Shown piece by piece: positions 21,735 to 33,505 of a stretch of 64,000 nt of DNA. Location of the stretch: contig JARFIW010001256.1 in assembly GCA_036346225.1 (NCBI GenBank), forward strand, positions 868,001-932,000, in the 5' to 3' direction. Below the pieces are notes generated by a model. It was given only the letters and a program-made list of their open reading frames with translations, searched no databases and had not been told where the DNA came from. Source of the stretch: Platerodrilus igneus (taxonomy: Eukaryota > Arthropoda > Insecta > Coleoptera > Lycidae). Within the stretch, counting starts at the first letter, position 1. Every line of letters starts with the position of its first letter. Made by a program: the position numbers and the translations under genes.

Positions 21735-23465
21735 CTGTAGATCCGTGGATTAAAGTTTTAGAATCGAGAGTGTCATCAAATACTTTTCACAAATTTAATG
21801 CAATATGAGTAGATGGGCCTCAAATAATACCCTAAATTTATTGCACACTGAAGTATGGTGAGCTCATAATAACTTAGTTTGTTGATGTATGCCTTTTACC
21901 TTGCATAAAATTAATACAAAACTAATAGACCCGTGTACCCTTAACAATCCAATTTATATTCATAATAAAATTTAGTAAGTTTTACATACATCCTTTTTCA
22001 ATATTTCAAATAACCCCAATGATTGTCCATCACACGTATCTTTTCCGATACGTTATATAACCACAAATAACCCCCAATATTCACTCACACATCACCAAAT
22101 AATACCAAAAGTTTATCGGATAACAGAAATTTCAAATAAGTTACCTGGAGAATGCTTCAGGCCTCTATCCCTTCGACGATGCTCACTAGAATCCCTTGGC
22201 TTCGTGACTATGCGCTCTAATACTCCACATATTCATAGCCCAAGTATTCGCCCAGCGTCTTGCTTCCAATTACCATTCCATAACAGCATACAAACTCACG
22301 TATATTATACTTCTGTTTATTGATTTACTAGCTTGGTATGGTATTAGTTGGACCTCGGTTAATTTAATTCACTCGACACTACTCACGTTAATAACTATGA
22401 AGTCTCAACTACCAAGTTACAAGTGCTAGTACTACATTTAGTGTATTATGAATATTTTTAATACTCACAAGAACTCTACTATAACGTCGGTCTATCGTTG
22501 TAAGTAGTCTAAAGCGATGAAAATGCAAAAAGAGAGCCCTTCTAATTCTCCCAGAATATTTATATTTTTCAACCTGCCACCTCTAGGACACACTTCGCGC
22601 GAAAAACTTATTTTCAAATAACATTTCTTCAAATTTTGATATAACCAATTTAAAAATTCCTGAAATTTCCTCCGTATGATGCGAAAATCGCTCCCACTTG
22701 TCGCGTGTTTGTACGTTTCGAAACTGTCCGTTCCTAACCAATGATACTTTTCTGTGTCGTCATAAAACCCCGCCTGCAATATTTTTATCTCTGTCTTATG
22801 CATATTTGCTGTTGCGTTCAAAACCCCACTTGAATTGTAGAAAATTGATATTGCTGACAGCCCATGTCCACTCCACGTGTATTCGTACGTGCGTTTCCCA
22901 ATATCAACGCTTTTATCTCTGCCTTTATCTGTAGCATATTACCGATCGTGCATCTCCCCTGCTCTTTAAGAACTTTGCTAGCTTGTTATTCGAAGCAACT
23001 GACGGTTAAAAACTATTTTCTATGAAGACTTGCTTTATTATGCTGATAATTTCGAAGAATGTAACCTTTTAAATATGCAGGTGTTCTTAATTATAGACCA
23101 TTTAAAACAACAATTCTTGCAGTTTATATTTCACCGTATCCGATACAACTCACGTCTGTTTGTTACCAAGAAACACCTTTGCCTTGGGATTATTGATTTT
23201 CCATACCCTGGTGTGTTGTCTAATGCTCTTACACGTTGAATTAAAATAAATGAAATTAATTATGCGTTTCTATTTGTTTTTAAAACTGGTTTTCTTTATG
23301 TACCTTTAACCTTTCAATCATTAATTATAAAAATACGTCAATACTTGTCCGTTTAAATTAAATAAATTAAATAAATTTTGCGCGTAACTAATTTGTTCTT
23401 TTCTCCATACAGGGTGTTTGAAATTGCATTGCCTACCCCAATTTTAACCCTTTGAATCCATAACA
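21733..23465 (-). mobile_element. (TA)n-flanked TG...CA element, copy D (diverged, shortened)
   Basis: Starts TGCTGTAG after (TA)n and ends CATAACA before ATATATAT. It shares with A-C the block AGTATGGTGAGCTCAT (about 21,852), TTACCTGG (about 22,141), the minus TATA box AATATAAATA (about 22,566-22,555), the minus donor CTTGTGAGTAT (about 22,471-22,460) and ATACAGGGTGTTT (about 23,408). The segment of about 300 bp after the start in A-C is missing. Its divergence makes shared blocks informative about what was functional. Confidence 0.6.
22460..22567 (-). promoter_or_regulatory. TATA box and splice donor, copy D
   Basis: AATATAAATATT, then about 95 bp on TTCTTGTGAGTATT. The stretch between includes ATCGCTTTAGACTAC, like copy C. 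This is the most diverged copy, so retention here is the strongest support for a real promoter-donor cassette. Confidence 0.55.
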
Positions 23466-24984
23466 ATATATATTGCGATTATAATGTTGTGGATTAAACT
23501 ATCTATATCCGTATATAGAACATTGCATCCATTTCCAAAGAGTGTTCATATATCCGTATTGAAAATTGTAGATGGTTAATTTGACTATGTTGAAAATGTA
23601 AATACCCAATATTGTGAACTTATTAAAAAGTATATCTCTGATTTAAGCAGCTCCAGTATCGCAAAGAGTTCATCGAAAATTGTATCATATTTGAATAGTA
23701 GGTTGAATATCCTGGCTTGCACAAATAATTATTTAAGTTATTAATCTTAATTTATATGCCCGAATTAGTCTAAAATGAAAAATTCCAGGGTGTGTGAGCA
23801 AACCCCTATTTCAGGTGAGACGTTGTATTCTCTTGCGTGCCCTATTGTAAAATGCTACCATTTAATTATGTACGAACACACATTATTTTGCTCTTAAGCC
23901 GGCACTTGTTTCAGCATTTTTAATTTGTAGGCTTTGGAAATTTTGTTTTAAACTCACACGGCACCAAAACAAATTCTTAAAGTTTTATCAGCTTCCGCTT
24001 CTTTACTTTAATTAACTTCGCACGTCAGGAGTTTTCATACAATACAGTTATATTAAATTCCTAAAACACCACACAATTTAATCCGGGAAGGTAGGTCGTT
24101 TATTAGTTCATTTTCCTTTCTAAAAAAATTACGCTCCGATACGCAATATTCCTGTAGTGTCTATAATATACCGCTTCAGTGGTTCAAGTAAGGCCGTCCT
24201 TTGATGACCCGTTGCTATGACCATATACAATTTAGTCTTTTAGAACGCTACGTTGACTTTTAATACCACGTGTCGAATTCTTTGTTGCACAGCAAGCTGA
24301 CTTGCATTGTAGTGGCCATCCCAAGCCATTTCCTTTGGTATTTACCCAATATTGTTTACACGTGCATTGAATTTTTATAGTGAAACGAAAGTTTAATAAG
24401 CCGAAGAGTGTCGTGCTATTTTAGATATTGAAAGGGGGTTTTTGTATGTTTGATACGTTTTCATTTGGAGTATCAGTAAAATATAATTAAATTGTGAGCG
24501 GAAATGAGAATGTCATTCAAGAAGTTTCAAATTTAATCAAATATTTCTCTGCTATTCAAATTCTGTTACTTTCAAGTTCCTAATCGAGAACTTGCTAAAT
24601 ATACGACACATTAACCATAATATATTTTGAATTTAAAGCACGACGATTTAATGTGCCTCTTTTCTGTTACATAGGCAACTCAAATTCAAAAGCTTACCCT
24701 TCTGATCGGACTCTGATCAAGCTTAACCTACGTTATTATATCATTTCCTTAGTTTAGATATTTTTCTGTTTTTGCGAAGCCAGTGTAGATTTCTGTTCGC
24801 TTTTTTATTCCTACATACATTTATGGCGTTATACGTCAACTTTTACGAATTTACTTTACCCTCGCCATGAATTTGGTGTGGTATTTGTATTCATCTATAC
24901 TATATTTCTCTAAATATTTCTAAACGTTTCTATGTTAGTTTATCTTTCTTTCTTACGTTTTCTATAATTCAACATTATGTTATC
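23466..24984. other. AT-rich DNA, no gene seen
   Basis: No coding frame, RNA or repeat that I can name in about 1.5 kb between element D and a LINE fragment. Confidence 0.5.
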
Positions 24985-25713
24985 AATTTGTATTTGTATA
25001 CGATTTCTGATGGATAACAAAGAATATCCTGAATTTAATAAACGAAAAACGAAAATACAAAAACAGATCAGACGAAACAGGAAAACTGATACAAACACAT
25101 ATAATGGGAAATTATTCGCAAATTCAGGAAAGCTAAAAAATAATGGATTGATGAAAAGTGCAAGGGTACAAACTAAGATGGAAATAGGAGAAACAGACGA
25201 AGCATACAAACTAATTAGAGTGAATTTTAGTGATATAAAACCGTACAGCAAAAAATACAACGGATGCAGTAAGAAACATCATTATAGAAATGTAGAGAAA
25301 GTGGTTAGATGGCAAGAATATACTGAGAATTGATATGCAGGAGAGGATATAACTGCATTAGAACAGGAAATCAGACATTGAAAATGATGACTTGGGATAT
25401 CCTGTACTTAGAGATGAGTTTGAATTAGCATTAAAGAGTCTGAAAAATGGTAAGACACCAGGTACAGATAAGGTGCAGGCAGGAACTCTAAAAGCCGCAG
25501 AACAATCAGCAACAGAACGTCTCTTCCGACTTGTAAGCTATTTGTATGAGACAGGCGAGATACCCGAAGTTTTCAAACGTAACATCATAGTAACTATACC
25601 AAATAAGACAGGCGCGGATAGATGTGAAAATTTTTGAACAATAAGTTTGACAGCACACATGTCAAAAACATTAACTAGAATTGTACAAAGAAAAATGGAA
25701 AATCGAGCAGACT
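24985..25713 (+). mobile_element. RTE-like LINE fragment (copy 2): linker and RT start
   Basis: Begins at about 25,005 with MDNKEYPEFNKRK, parallel to 38,143 in copy 3. It runs through the endonuclease-RT linker (RVQTKMEIGETDEAYKLIR) into the first RT block: ELALKSLKNGKTPGTDKV, ERLFRLVSYLYETGEIPEVF, NIIVTIPNKTGADRCENF. A stop follows, and the match ends at about 25,713 (RIVQRKMENRAD). Both ends are truncated. The catalytic palm is absent. Confidence 0.8.
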
Positions 25714-26142
25714 AAGTTAGAACTTGAAAATTGAAATGGATAGATTGTACCGTTTTTTTTTCTTTCTACAACATGGATAGAGGACATAGAAAACACACCA
25801 TAAAATATGAGGACATTCTTTGGCAAAGCTAGTTCGATCTTGCACCAGGCCATGCTCATAGATATAATAGTAATTAAACCAAGTCCCTTTATATGTTTTA
25901 TATTTCATAATAATCTACGCCTTTGGCATTAAAAGATAGGTGTTGTAGCATAAAATTTAAAATAGTATTTATTTACGTTACGTTGAAAATATTATAGCAA
26001 GAGGAGGACAAACGTAGGGTGCGTGATTGACTTGGGTTATGTGAAATGGAGACGTAGATCGGAGTGGGTTGCAGTTAGACGTATAAATTAGCAGCGGCGA
26101 TGTAAAATACTGTTAAGCGCCTGCTCTTAAATGAATGTTTTA
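25714..26142. other. no gene seen
   Basis: AT-rich flank of the Gypsy composite. Short minus frames here show no known motif. Confidence 0.5.
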
Positions 26143-26146
26143 AGGT

Positions 26147-27898
26147 TGTAACAATTTTATTTTAGCAGTAAAAGAACCTATTCATTAAACGTACAATGAA
26201 TATTGAAATACCTTTATTAACTAAAATAAAGATTCGAGTAACAATCAAATTTTTATAGTATTACTATATCTAGGATTAGTAGTCTATTTGTTTCGGAGTT
26301 CGGTGCAATTCCACAGCCACTGGCGCGCGCGTGAGAGGTTCGAGAACCCCACTTATGATCCTCCCACCATGCAAGAACGCAGCGAGCGCACTCGTCGATA
26401 GTTAAAGGCAGCATGAAGATGCATTCAAAAAGAATGGCGAGTGACCTCCGGGTCGCCTTATTTTGGTGAAACACTTCCTGAGTAACGGTTAGTACTTAAT
26501 CCACATTTTGCATATTCGTTATCATATTAGCTAATTTAAAAATTTATTTAGCGCAACAACACGTCAGAAACTGCAACGATAAATTAGAAACCGCACGACC
26601 ACTTTGAAATTACAATGTAGAAACCTTAACTTATGGACTACACAATGAAAGATTATATTTGTAAATAAAATTAGAAAACGGAAGATTACGCTATGAAGTA
26701 ATGCTGCCTTGAACCAATGTGAGAAATCCGCTTCGCTCCTACATCTGTATTAAAGCATGGAAAACAAGCATATTTAGCTGCAGGCCCCGCACTGCGAAGT
26801 TGTTTCCATTGCAACCAAAGACGACAGCCGGTTTTGGGTTCGTAATAGAATTAAGAATTTCCTCAGTACTTCCTTCTGAAAGTACATTATTTCATTTTGT
26901 TTGTTGGATGTACAAAATTGTTATTCACTTTACCTGTGATTAGACTGGTTTTCCCCAGTATCGGGTTTGATTTCACTTAGTTCCGTAAATATGTGACTAC
27001 ACGTGGCTACAACGTAAATTAACAGCTGCTATTACGTCACCTGTTTGTTTGAACAATGCCGTCAACAATTGCACAATGGCTAACAGATGTTTAGCATTAC
27101 AGTACTGCCACTTTTGATAAAATTAGAGAATATCTTGGTGATTCTTTTGACTTCAAACTAATATTAATTTTGTTAAATTAATGAGAAAATTTCGTATATT
27201 CATTTGTAAGTGACCTACACAGATCTGGTTGGGTTATAAAAACCTTAATATTGTTAGTTACACTGAACTGTAATATATTTGAGTAAGGATCAGTTGATAA
27301 ACCTTACAACAATTTTGCAAGAATATCAAATATTTATTTTATTTAATTATAATGAAATTTTATTTACTGAAACAAAGAAAATTCTTTCTAGTAAATTAAT
27401 AATCTACCTTTAAAGTTTTTTATTCTGATCTGGTTTGATCAGACCTTATAAACAAAAGACAGCAAGAGTTAAATTTTTATGATTCCATTATGTACAAAAT
27501 ATTCTCTATGCATTTTAGGTATACTTGAGGGACGCAAATAGTGTTCCCATTTTTTTTTGGTGACTTAACTATTATTCTTTCTTACAGGAGCAGTGTCTTA
27601 TTCTGTTAAGACAAGTTTGTATGTCAGCAAAGGCGATCTTTTTTTCTTTGGGTCTCCACGTCCGCCCTTAGAAATTTGCTATGCCATTAATATAAATCCA
27701 TCTGGACTTGGTGGCGCCTGTTTGTTTTAGTTTGAGTGTGACCCCCCACAGATTTCGACTTACCCCCCCCATTGCTCATAGCTCTACCCAAGGAATAGAC
27801 CCCTAGTTACGTCGGAAGACTCAGTTTTGCAGACACCTAACTTGAAGTATGGTGTTAATAAAGTAGTGTTTTAGTAAGTCAAGAAAAAACGCTTATCA
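26147..27898 (+). repeat. LTR1
   Basis: 1752 bp, starts TGTAACAATT and ends TTATCA. Near its end is a TATA-like AATATAAATCC (about 27,690) and AATAAA (about 27,857), which would place the R boundaries late in the LTR and leave a short U5. A GC-rich island lies at 26,310-26,400. It matches LTR2 nearly base for base. Differences are mostly homopolymer lengths plus one block of about 20 bp (TATGTCAGAAACCGCAAC-like) present only in LTR2. Confidence 0.85.
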
Positions 27899-27899
27899 C

Positions 27900-27917
27900 T
27901 GGCGCCCAACGTGGGGC
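27900..27917 (+). other. primer binding site, tRNA-Lys type
   Basis: TGGCGCCCAACGTGGGGC, one base after the LTR. It is exactly complementary to the 3' end of animal tRNA-Lys(CTT), the primer used by several retroviruses and some Gypsy elements. A second, imperfect copy (AGCGCCCAACGTGTGAGGC) follows at about 27,930-27,949. Confidence 0.9.
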
Positions 27918-27947
27918 AATACGTTACACTAGCGCCCAACGTGTGAG

Positions 27948-28310
27948 GCGTCGAAATTTGTTTGTTCAACGCTTGGGGCGTCGAAATTTGTTTATTCAAC
28001 GAGTGATTCGTCGAAATTCGTTTGTTCATAATTTGATTAACTTCGAAATTTGTTTGTTCATAATTTGATTTACCTCGAAATTTGTTTGTTCAAAATTAAT
28101 TTTACTTCGAGATTCGTTCGTTTAAAAATTATTTTACTCTGAAACTTGTTTGTTCAAAAATAATTTTACTTTGAAATTGTCTGTTCAAAATTTATTTTTG
28201 CTTCCAAATTTGTTTGTTCGGGATTGATTTAGCTTCGAATTTGTTTGTTCAAAATTTATTTTGCGTCGAAATTTGTTTGCTTAAAGTCTATTTGACATTT
28301 AGATTTGTTT
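27948..28310 (+). repeat. leader tandem array, 12 units of about 32 bp
   Basis: Units follow the pattern CTTCGAAATTTGTTTGTTCA, then about 12 AT-rich bases (AAATTTATTTTG). I count 12 units, with substitutions in most. The array sits between the PBS and where gag would start. It has no coding sense. The second element copy has 16 units. Confidence 0.85.
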
Positions 28311-28859
28311 GTTCGCTTTTGATAAAAGATTGGTTGTAACGTTAAACCACAGTCAATCAATTAATTAACTTAGTTAAATTTATTTTTAACTTTCATTCTA
28401 TTTTGACCCAATATAATTTTTTGATATTGTTTTGGCAAAATTATTTTACCAAAAACACCTCTTGATTTTTACCTTTAGTAGTACGAATTTGTTTTGATCA
28501 TTTTGTAAGGTTCAGATCATTTAGATCTTTCAGTTTGATTCCATTAGGCTTTTGTAATCATGTCGGATATTCCGAATTGTTTGTCTGCTTAAAGAAGAAC
28601 GGGAGTAGTGAGTGAGAAACCAGTTTTGAGGAAAATTTTAGGAAGACTGTCAGCTAAAGAAGCTGATAAGCCTGTTGTTTGATTTGTTTGAGTCAATAAA
28701 GAACATCTTTGTCGAAATTTGATGATAAGGCTAGAGATTCTATTTTGAAGGTACATTGGAGTGAGCTGTCGTTGTGTCGTTTGAGAATTGCTCTTTGTGC
28801 ATAAGCACGTTTTGATTTTGTTAGCAGATTTTGTTTAGATCGGCATTGCAACGCAATTT

Positions 28860-29075
28860 AGTCTAGGCGGAACTTGTCGTCGTGGTTGGTCGCTCAGCAG
28901 TATGTCAGTCCAGACGAGACTCAGGAAGAGTTGGTCGCTCGGCTTTACATAAGTCTAGACGAGACTCGAGGTGAGTTAGGCGCTCTAGAATTTTTTGCAT
29001 CTTTTTTGATTTGATGTAAACTTTTGGTATTTTAGTCTAGGTGAGACTCGTAGAGGGTTTGTCACTCTAGCATAT
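28860..29075 (+). repeat. short tandem repeats in leader (GTCTAGACGAGACTC units)
   Basis: Three to four imperfect units of about 50-75 bp, each with GTCTAG(A/G)(C/T)GAGACTC followed by GTTGGTCGCTC or a variant. One unit has CTCGAGGTGAGTTAG, a fair splice-donor match. The same array recurs at about 34,050-34,270. Confidence 0.65.
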
Positions 29076-29169
29076 TTAGGCGTTGTGAAGCATTGTAGTT
29101 GTTTCGACAGTTCAATTGGTAGTAGGATGAGAGTGTACTTGAACACTGATTTTTTTTGTTAGCTATCGT

Positions 29170-30036
29170 CTTGATTAGTTTTTTTTATTGAAGACTCATA
29201 AGCAGGTAAATGGCATTTGGTTGTTGGTGATTGGTTCTCGAAATATTCGATTTTGCAACCTTTACGTAGTGCCACGGCACATTTGATCGAGAAATTTTTG
29301 GAGGAAAAAGTATTTCTTGTCTATGGAGTACCACAGTTTGTTATTTGTGATAATGGTCCACAATTAATCGGACGTATTTTTAAAGCTTTGTGTGCAAGGT
29401 ACGAAATTCAAAAGATTTGGTATAATGCTGTTTATGCTCCTCAATGCAATTTTGTGGAAAGAATCAATAAGACAGTTGGTACAGCAATCCGTTCATACGT
29501 AGAAGAACATGATACGTGGGATATGGAGATATCAAAGATCCAATACGCGATCAACTCAGCAAAACATGAGTCCACCAACTATTCGCCAAATTTTTAGTTT
29601 TGGTCGTCAGGTACCTTTAAGTGGAAAAGCTTATAATGATAATTTTATACCGGGTGAAGATGTTGATGTCGTCTCCAGTAGTAGACCTTCTTATGTTTTG
29701 GATCGTCAACCTTTGTTTGATATTTTGGAAATGTCCGTGAAAATTTGCATGTAGCTTACCAACGTTCGAGTAAACGCTACAATCTTAGGAGAAGAGACAT
29801 TTCATTCCGAGTCGGAGAAAGTGTTTGGAGAGCTAATAAGGTCCTCTCGAGTGCTAGTGATAAATTTTCCGCTAAGTTAGCCCCTAAGTTCGTTATGAGT
29901 AAAGTTCGGAAAAACATTCCAATTTAGTATATGAGTTAGAGAACGAAGATGGGACAAGAGCAGGAAATGGCACGTAAAGGACTTGAAACCAGTTGAAGCG
30001 TCGTATCCAAAGGAAAATGATGATCCTGACGATTAA
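29170..30036 (+). pseudogene. Gypsy integrase (first copy), frame broken
   Basis: DDE integrase core: VVGDWFSKYSILQPLRSATA (first D), FLVYGVPQFVICDNGPQL (second D), then NFVERINKTVG (E). There are exactly 35 residues between the second D and E, so the D,D-35-E triad is intact. The frame stops after NYSPNF and resumes in another frame with FGRQVPLSGKAYNDNF and, after a further shift, the C-terminal part SFRVGESVWRANKVLSS. It ends near 30,036 with WHVKDLKPVEASYP and a stop. There is no ATG at the start and the N-terminal zinc domain is missing. Inserts cDNA in autonomous relatives; here it is a fragment. Confidence 0.85.
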
Positions 30037-31183
30037 TTCCGGTCCGATCATCTCTTTGATATTAAGTAATGACGTAGTGGTTTGTTTTGTTTTGTTCCGA
30101 TTTTTGATTTAGTGTCGTTTCACTAATTTTGAGTATTTTATTTGAGAAGTGAAATAAGTGGTTAGAGATTTTGTAAATTTTGTAGGTTTGAGGTGTGCCT
30201 TGGTGTGCACGCTGGACATTTTGCTCGCGCGTTGCTCAGAGATGTGTTTGGAGGATGTCTTTGACAGATATCCTTACAATGTAGAAGTAGGTGATCTATT
30301 TAATTGTTGGTCCTGATTTCTACATATCGAGGTAGAGAGAATATTAGATTATTCTTTCCCTTGTTCCTTTTGACCGTTCGAAGTTCTTTGATTTGATAAG
30401 GTCAAAGTTGGCTTGGTGAGTCTCACCATTTGCTCCATCACTAATGAGATCAGTTGTTTGTTAGAACTTAGTGATAGGATATTCAGTAGGGTGTAGGATA
30501 GTACAGCCCTGACTGGCTCAGTTTTGTAATTGGATTAGATAAGTAACCTTATGGTTAGGTTACCTTTGTTTTGATCATCTCTTTACGATGAAGCGATGAT
30601 ATTTTGTATTTGCATTTGATAAGTAACCTTATGGTTAGGTCACTTTTGTTTTGATTATCACTTTGTGATGATGGTGTTTAAATATAGACCTATTAGTAGG
30701 GTCTTACTTTTGATTATCACCTTGTAGTGATGATGTTTTGAATAGTTATGCTGTCTTGATGAAGAAGCATTCCTTTTTTTGTAGATAGAGCTAAATGAGC
30801 TCCTGGAAGTGAAGTTTTTTTTGAAATTAGAAGTAAATCGTAAGTGTTTGGTTATAAGTAAGAAATATTATCCTTGTTAGAAGTATGAATCTCAAGTCAG
30901 GAAATATTGTAAATTTGAATTTTTTTTGTCCCGTGGAGTGTTTGACTTTCTAATTTGACCCCCTCCCAATTTTGGTTATTACCGATTGTGACTCCCCGAT
31001 TTTGTCTCCCGATGGACGTCAGGTACGCGTAGTTACCAACACACTCATTTGTAAATATTTGTCCCCCATTTGAATAAATTTATAAAATTGCATAGTTAGT
31101 TAGGAAGGTAGGAAAGGCTAGTATTGTTATAAAAATTTTTTGTATTTGTTATATTTGAAGTTTTTCTAAAAAAATTTTTCTTT
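30037..31183 (+). other. 3' internal region of the Gypsy element, non-coding
   Basis: No env-like or other open frame. Imperfect tandem units of about 75-80 bp lie at about 30,535-30,745, each with ATAAGTAACCTTATGGTTAGGT or a variant and GATTATCACTTTGTGATGATG. This segment is missing from the second, deleted unit. Confidence 0.6.
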
Positions 31184-31196
31184 TAGGAAAGGGTAG
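31184..31196 (+). other. polypurine tract
   Basis: AGGAAAGGGTAG lies directly before LTR2 (TGTAACA...), the expected place of the plus-strand primer in an LTR retrotransposon. Confidence 0.65.
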
Positions 31197-32956
31197 TGTA
31201 ACAATTTTATTTTAGCAGTAAAAGAACCTATTCATTAAACGTACAATGAATATTGAAATACCTTTATTAACTAAAATAAAGATTCGAGTAACAATCAAAT
31301 TTTATAGTATTACTATATCTAGGATTAGTAGTCTATTTGTTTCGGAGTTCGGTGCAATTCCACAGCCACTGGCGCGCGCGTGAGAGGTTCGAGAACCCCA
31401 CTTATGATCCTCCCACCATGCAAGAACGCAGCGAGCGCACTCGTCGATAGTTAAAGGCAGCGTGAAGATGCATTCAAAAGAATGGCGAGTGACCTCCGGG
31501 TCGCCTTATTTTGGTGAAACACTTCCTGAGTAACGGTTAGTACTTAATCCACATTTTGCATATTCGTTATCATATTAGCTAATTTAAAAATTTATTTAGC
31601 GCAACGATATGTCAGAAACCGCAACAACACGTCAGAAACTGCAACGATAAATTAGAAACCGCACGACCACTTTGAAATTACAATGTAGAAACCTTAACTT
31701 ATGGACTACACAATGAAAGATTATATTTGTAAATAAAATTAGAAAACGGAAGATTACGCTATGAAGTAATGCTGCCTTGAACCAATGTGAGAAATCCGCT
31801 TCGCTCCTACATCTGTATTAAAGCATGGAAAACAAGCATATTTAACTGCAGGCCCGCACTGCGAAGTTGTTTCCATTGCAACCAAAGACGACAGCCGGTT
31901 TTGGGTTCGTAATAGAATTAAGAATTTCCTCAGTACTTCCTTCTGAAAGTACATTATTTCATTTTGTTTGTTGGATGTACAAAATTGTTATTCACTTTAC
32001 CTGTGATTAGACTAGTTTTCCCCAGTATCGGGTTTGATTTCACTTAGTTCCGTAAATATGTGACTACACGTGGCTACAACGTAAATTAACAGCTGCTATT
32101 ACGTCACCTGTTTGTTTGAACAATGCCGTCAACAATTGCACAATGGCTAACAGATGTTTAGCATTACAGTACTGCCACTTTTGATAAAATTAGAGAATAT
32201 CTTGGTGATTCTTTTGACTTCAAACTAATATTAATTTTGTTAAATTAATGAGAAAATTTCGTATATTCATTTGTAAGTGACCTACACAGATCTGGTTGGG
32301 TTATAAAAACCTTAATATTGTTAGTTACACTGAACTGTAATATATTTGAGTAAGGATCAGTTGATAAACCTTACAACAATTTTGCAAGAATATCAAATAT
32401 TTATTTTAATTAATTATAATGAAATTTTATTTACTGAAACAAAGAAAATTCTTTCTAGTAAATTAATAATCTACCTTTAAAGTTTTTATTCTGATCTGGT
32501 TTGATCAGACCTTATAAACAAAAGACAGCAAGAGTTAAATTTTATGATTCCATTATGTAGAAAATATTCTCTATGCATTTTAGGTATACTTGAGGGACGC
32601 AAATAGTGTTCCCATTTTTTTGGTGACTTAACTATTATTCTTTCTTACAGGAGCAGTGTCTTATTCTGTTAAGACAAGTTTGTATGTCAGCGAAGGCGAT
32701 CTTTTTCTTTGGGTCTCCACGTCCGCCCTTAGAAATTTGCTATGCCATTAATATAAATCCATCTGGACTTGGTGGCGCCTGTTTGTTTTAGTTTGAGTGT
32801 GACCCCCACAGATTTCGACTTACCCCCCCATTGCTCATAGCTCTACCCAAGGAATAGACCCCTAGTTACGTCGGAAGACTTAGTTTTGCAGACACCTAAC
32901 TTGAAGTATGGTGTTAATAAAGTAGTGTTTTAGTAAGTCAAGAAAAAACGCTATCA
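31197..32956 (+). repeat. LTR2 (shared, central)
   Basis: 1760 bp, TGTAACAATT to GCTATCA. Serves as the 3' LTR of the first unit and the 5' LTR of the second. It carries the same TATA-like and AATAAA elements as LTR1 (about 32,750 and 32,915). Confidence 0.85.
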
Positions 32957-32957
32957 C

Positions 32958-32975
32958 TGGCGCCCAACGTGGGGC
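32958..32975 (+). other. primer binding site, second copy
   Basis: Same 18-nt tRNA-Lys complement as at 27,900, followed by the same imperfect second copy. Confidence 0.9.
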
Positions 32976-32999
32976 AATACGTTACACTAGCGCCCAACG

Positions 33000-33505
33000 T
33001 GTGAGGCGTCGAAATTTGTTTGTTCAACGCTTGGGGCGTCGAAATTTGTTTATTCAACGAGTGATTCGTCGAAATTCGTTTGTTCATAATTTGATTAACT
33101 TCGAAATTTGTTTGTTCATAATTTGATTTACCTCGAAATTTGTTTGTTCAAAATTAATTTTACTTCGAGATTCGTTCGTTTAAAAATTATTTTTACTCTG
33201 AAACTTGTTTGTTCAAAAATAATTTTACTTTGAAATTGTCTGTTCAAAATTTATTTTTGCTTCCAAATTTGTTTGTTCGGGATTGATTTAGCTTCGAATT
33301 TGTTTGTTCAAAATTTATTTTGCTTCGAAATTTGTTTGTTCAAAAATTGTTTTACTTCGAAATTAGTTTGTTCGAAAAGTAATTTGCTTCGAAATTTGTT
33401 AGCTCAAAATTTATTTTGCTTTGAAATCTATTTGTCCAAAAATTATTTTGCGTCGAAATTTGTTTGCTTAAAGTCTATTTGACATTTAGATTTGTTTGTT
33501 CGCTT
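33000..33505 (+). repeat. leader tandem array, 16 units of about 32 bp
   Basis: Same array as at 27,948 but with four extra units (about 33,325-33,450) inserted after unit 10. The plus frame 33,273-33,482 is a repeating translation of these units (CFEICL-, CFEIYL-like) and not a gene. Confidence 0.85.

Noticed and set aside
26253..26474. 73-codon minus frame in LTR1 as an antisense gene
   Set aside because: No motif; broken in LTR2 by indels at homopolymers; inside an LTR.
33273..33482. 69-codon repeat frame in the Gypsy leader as a short protein
   Set aside because: It is a translation of the 32-bp units. The first element copy lacks four units and does not keep the frame.
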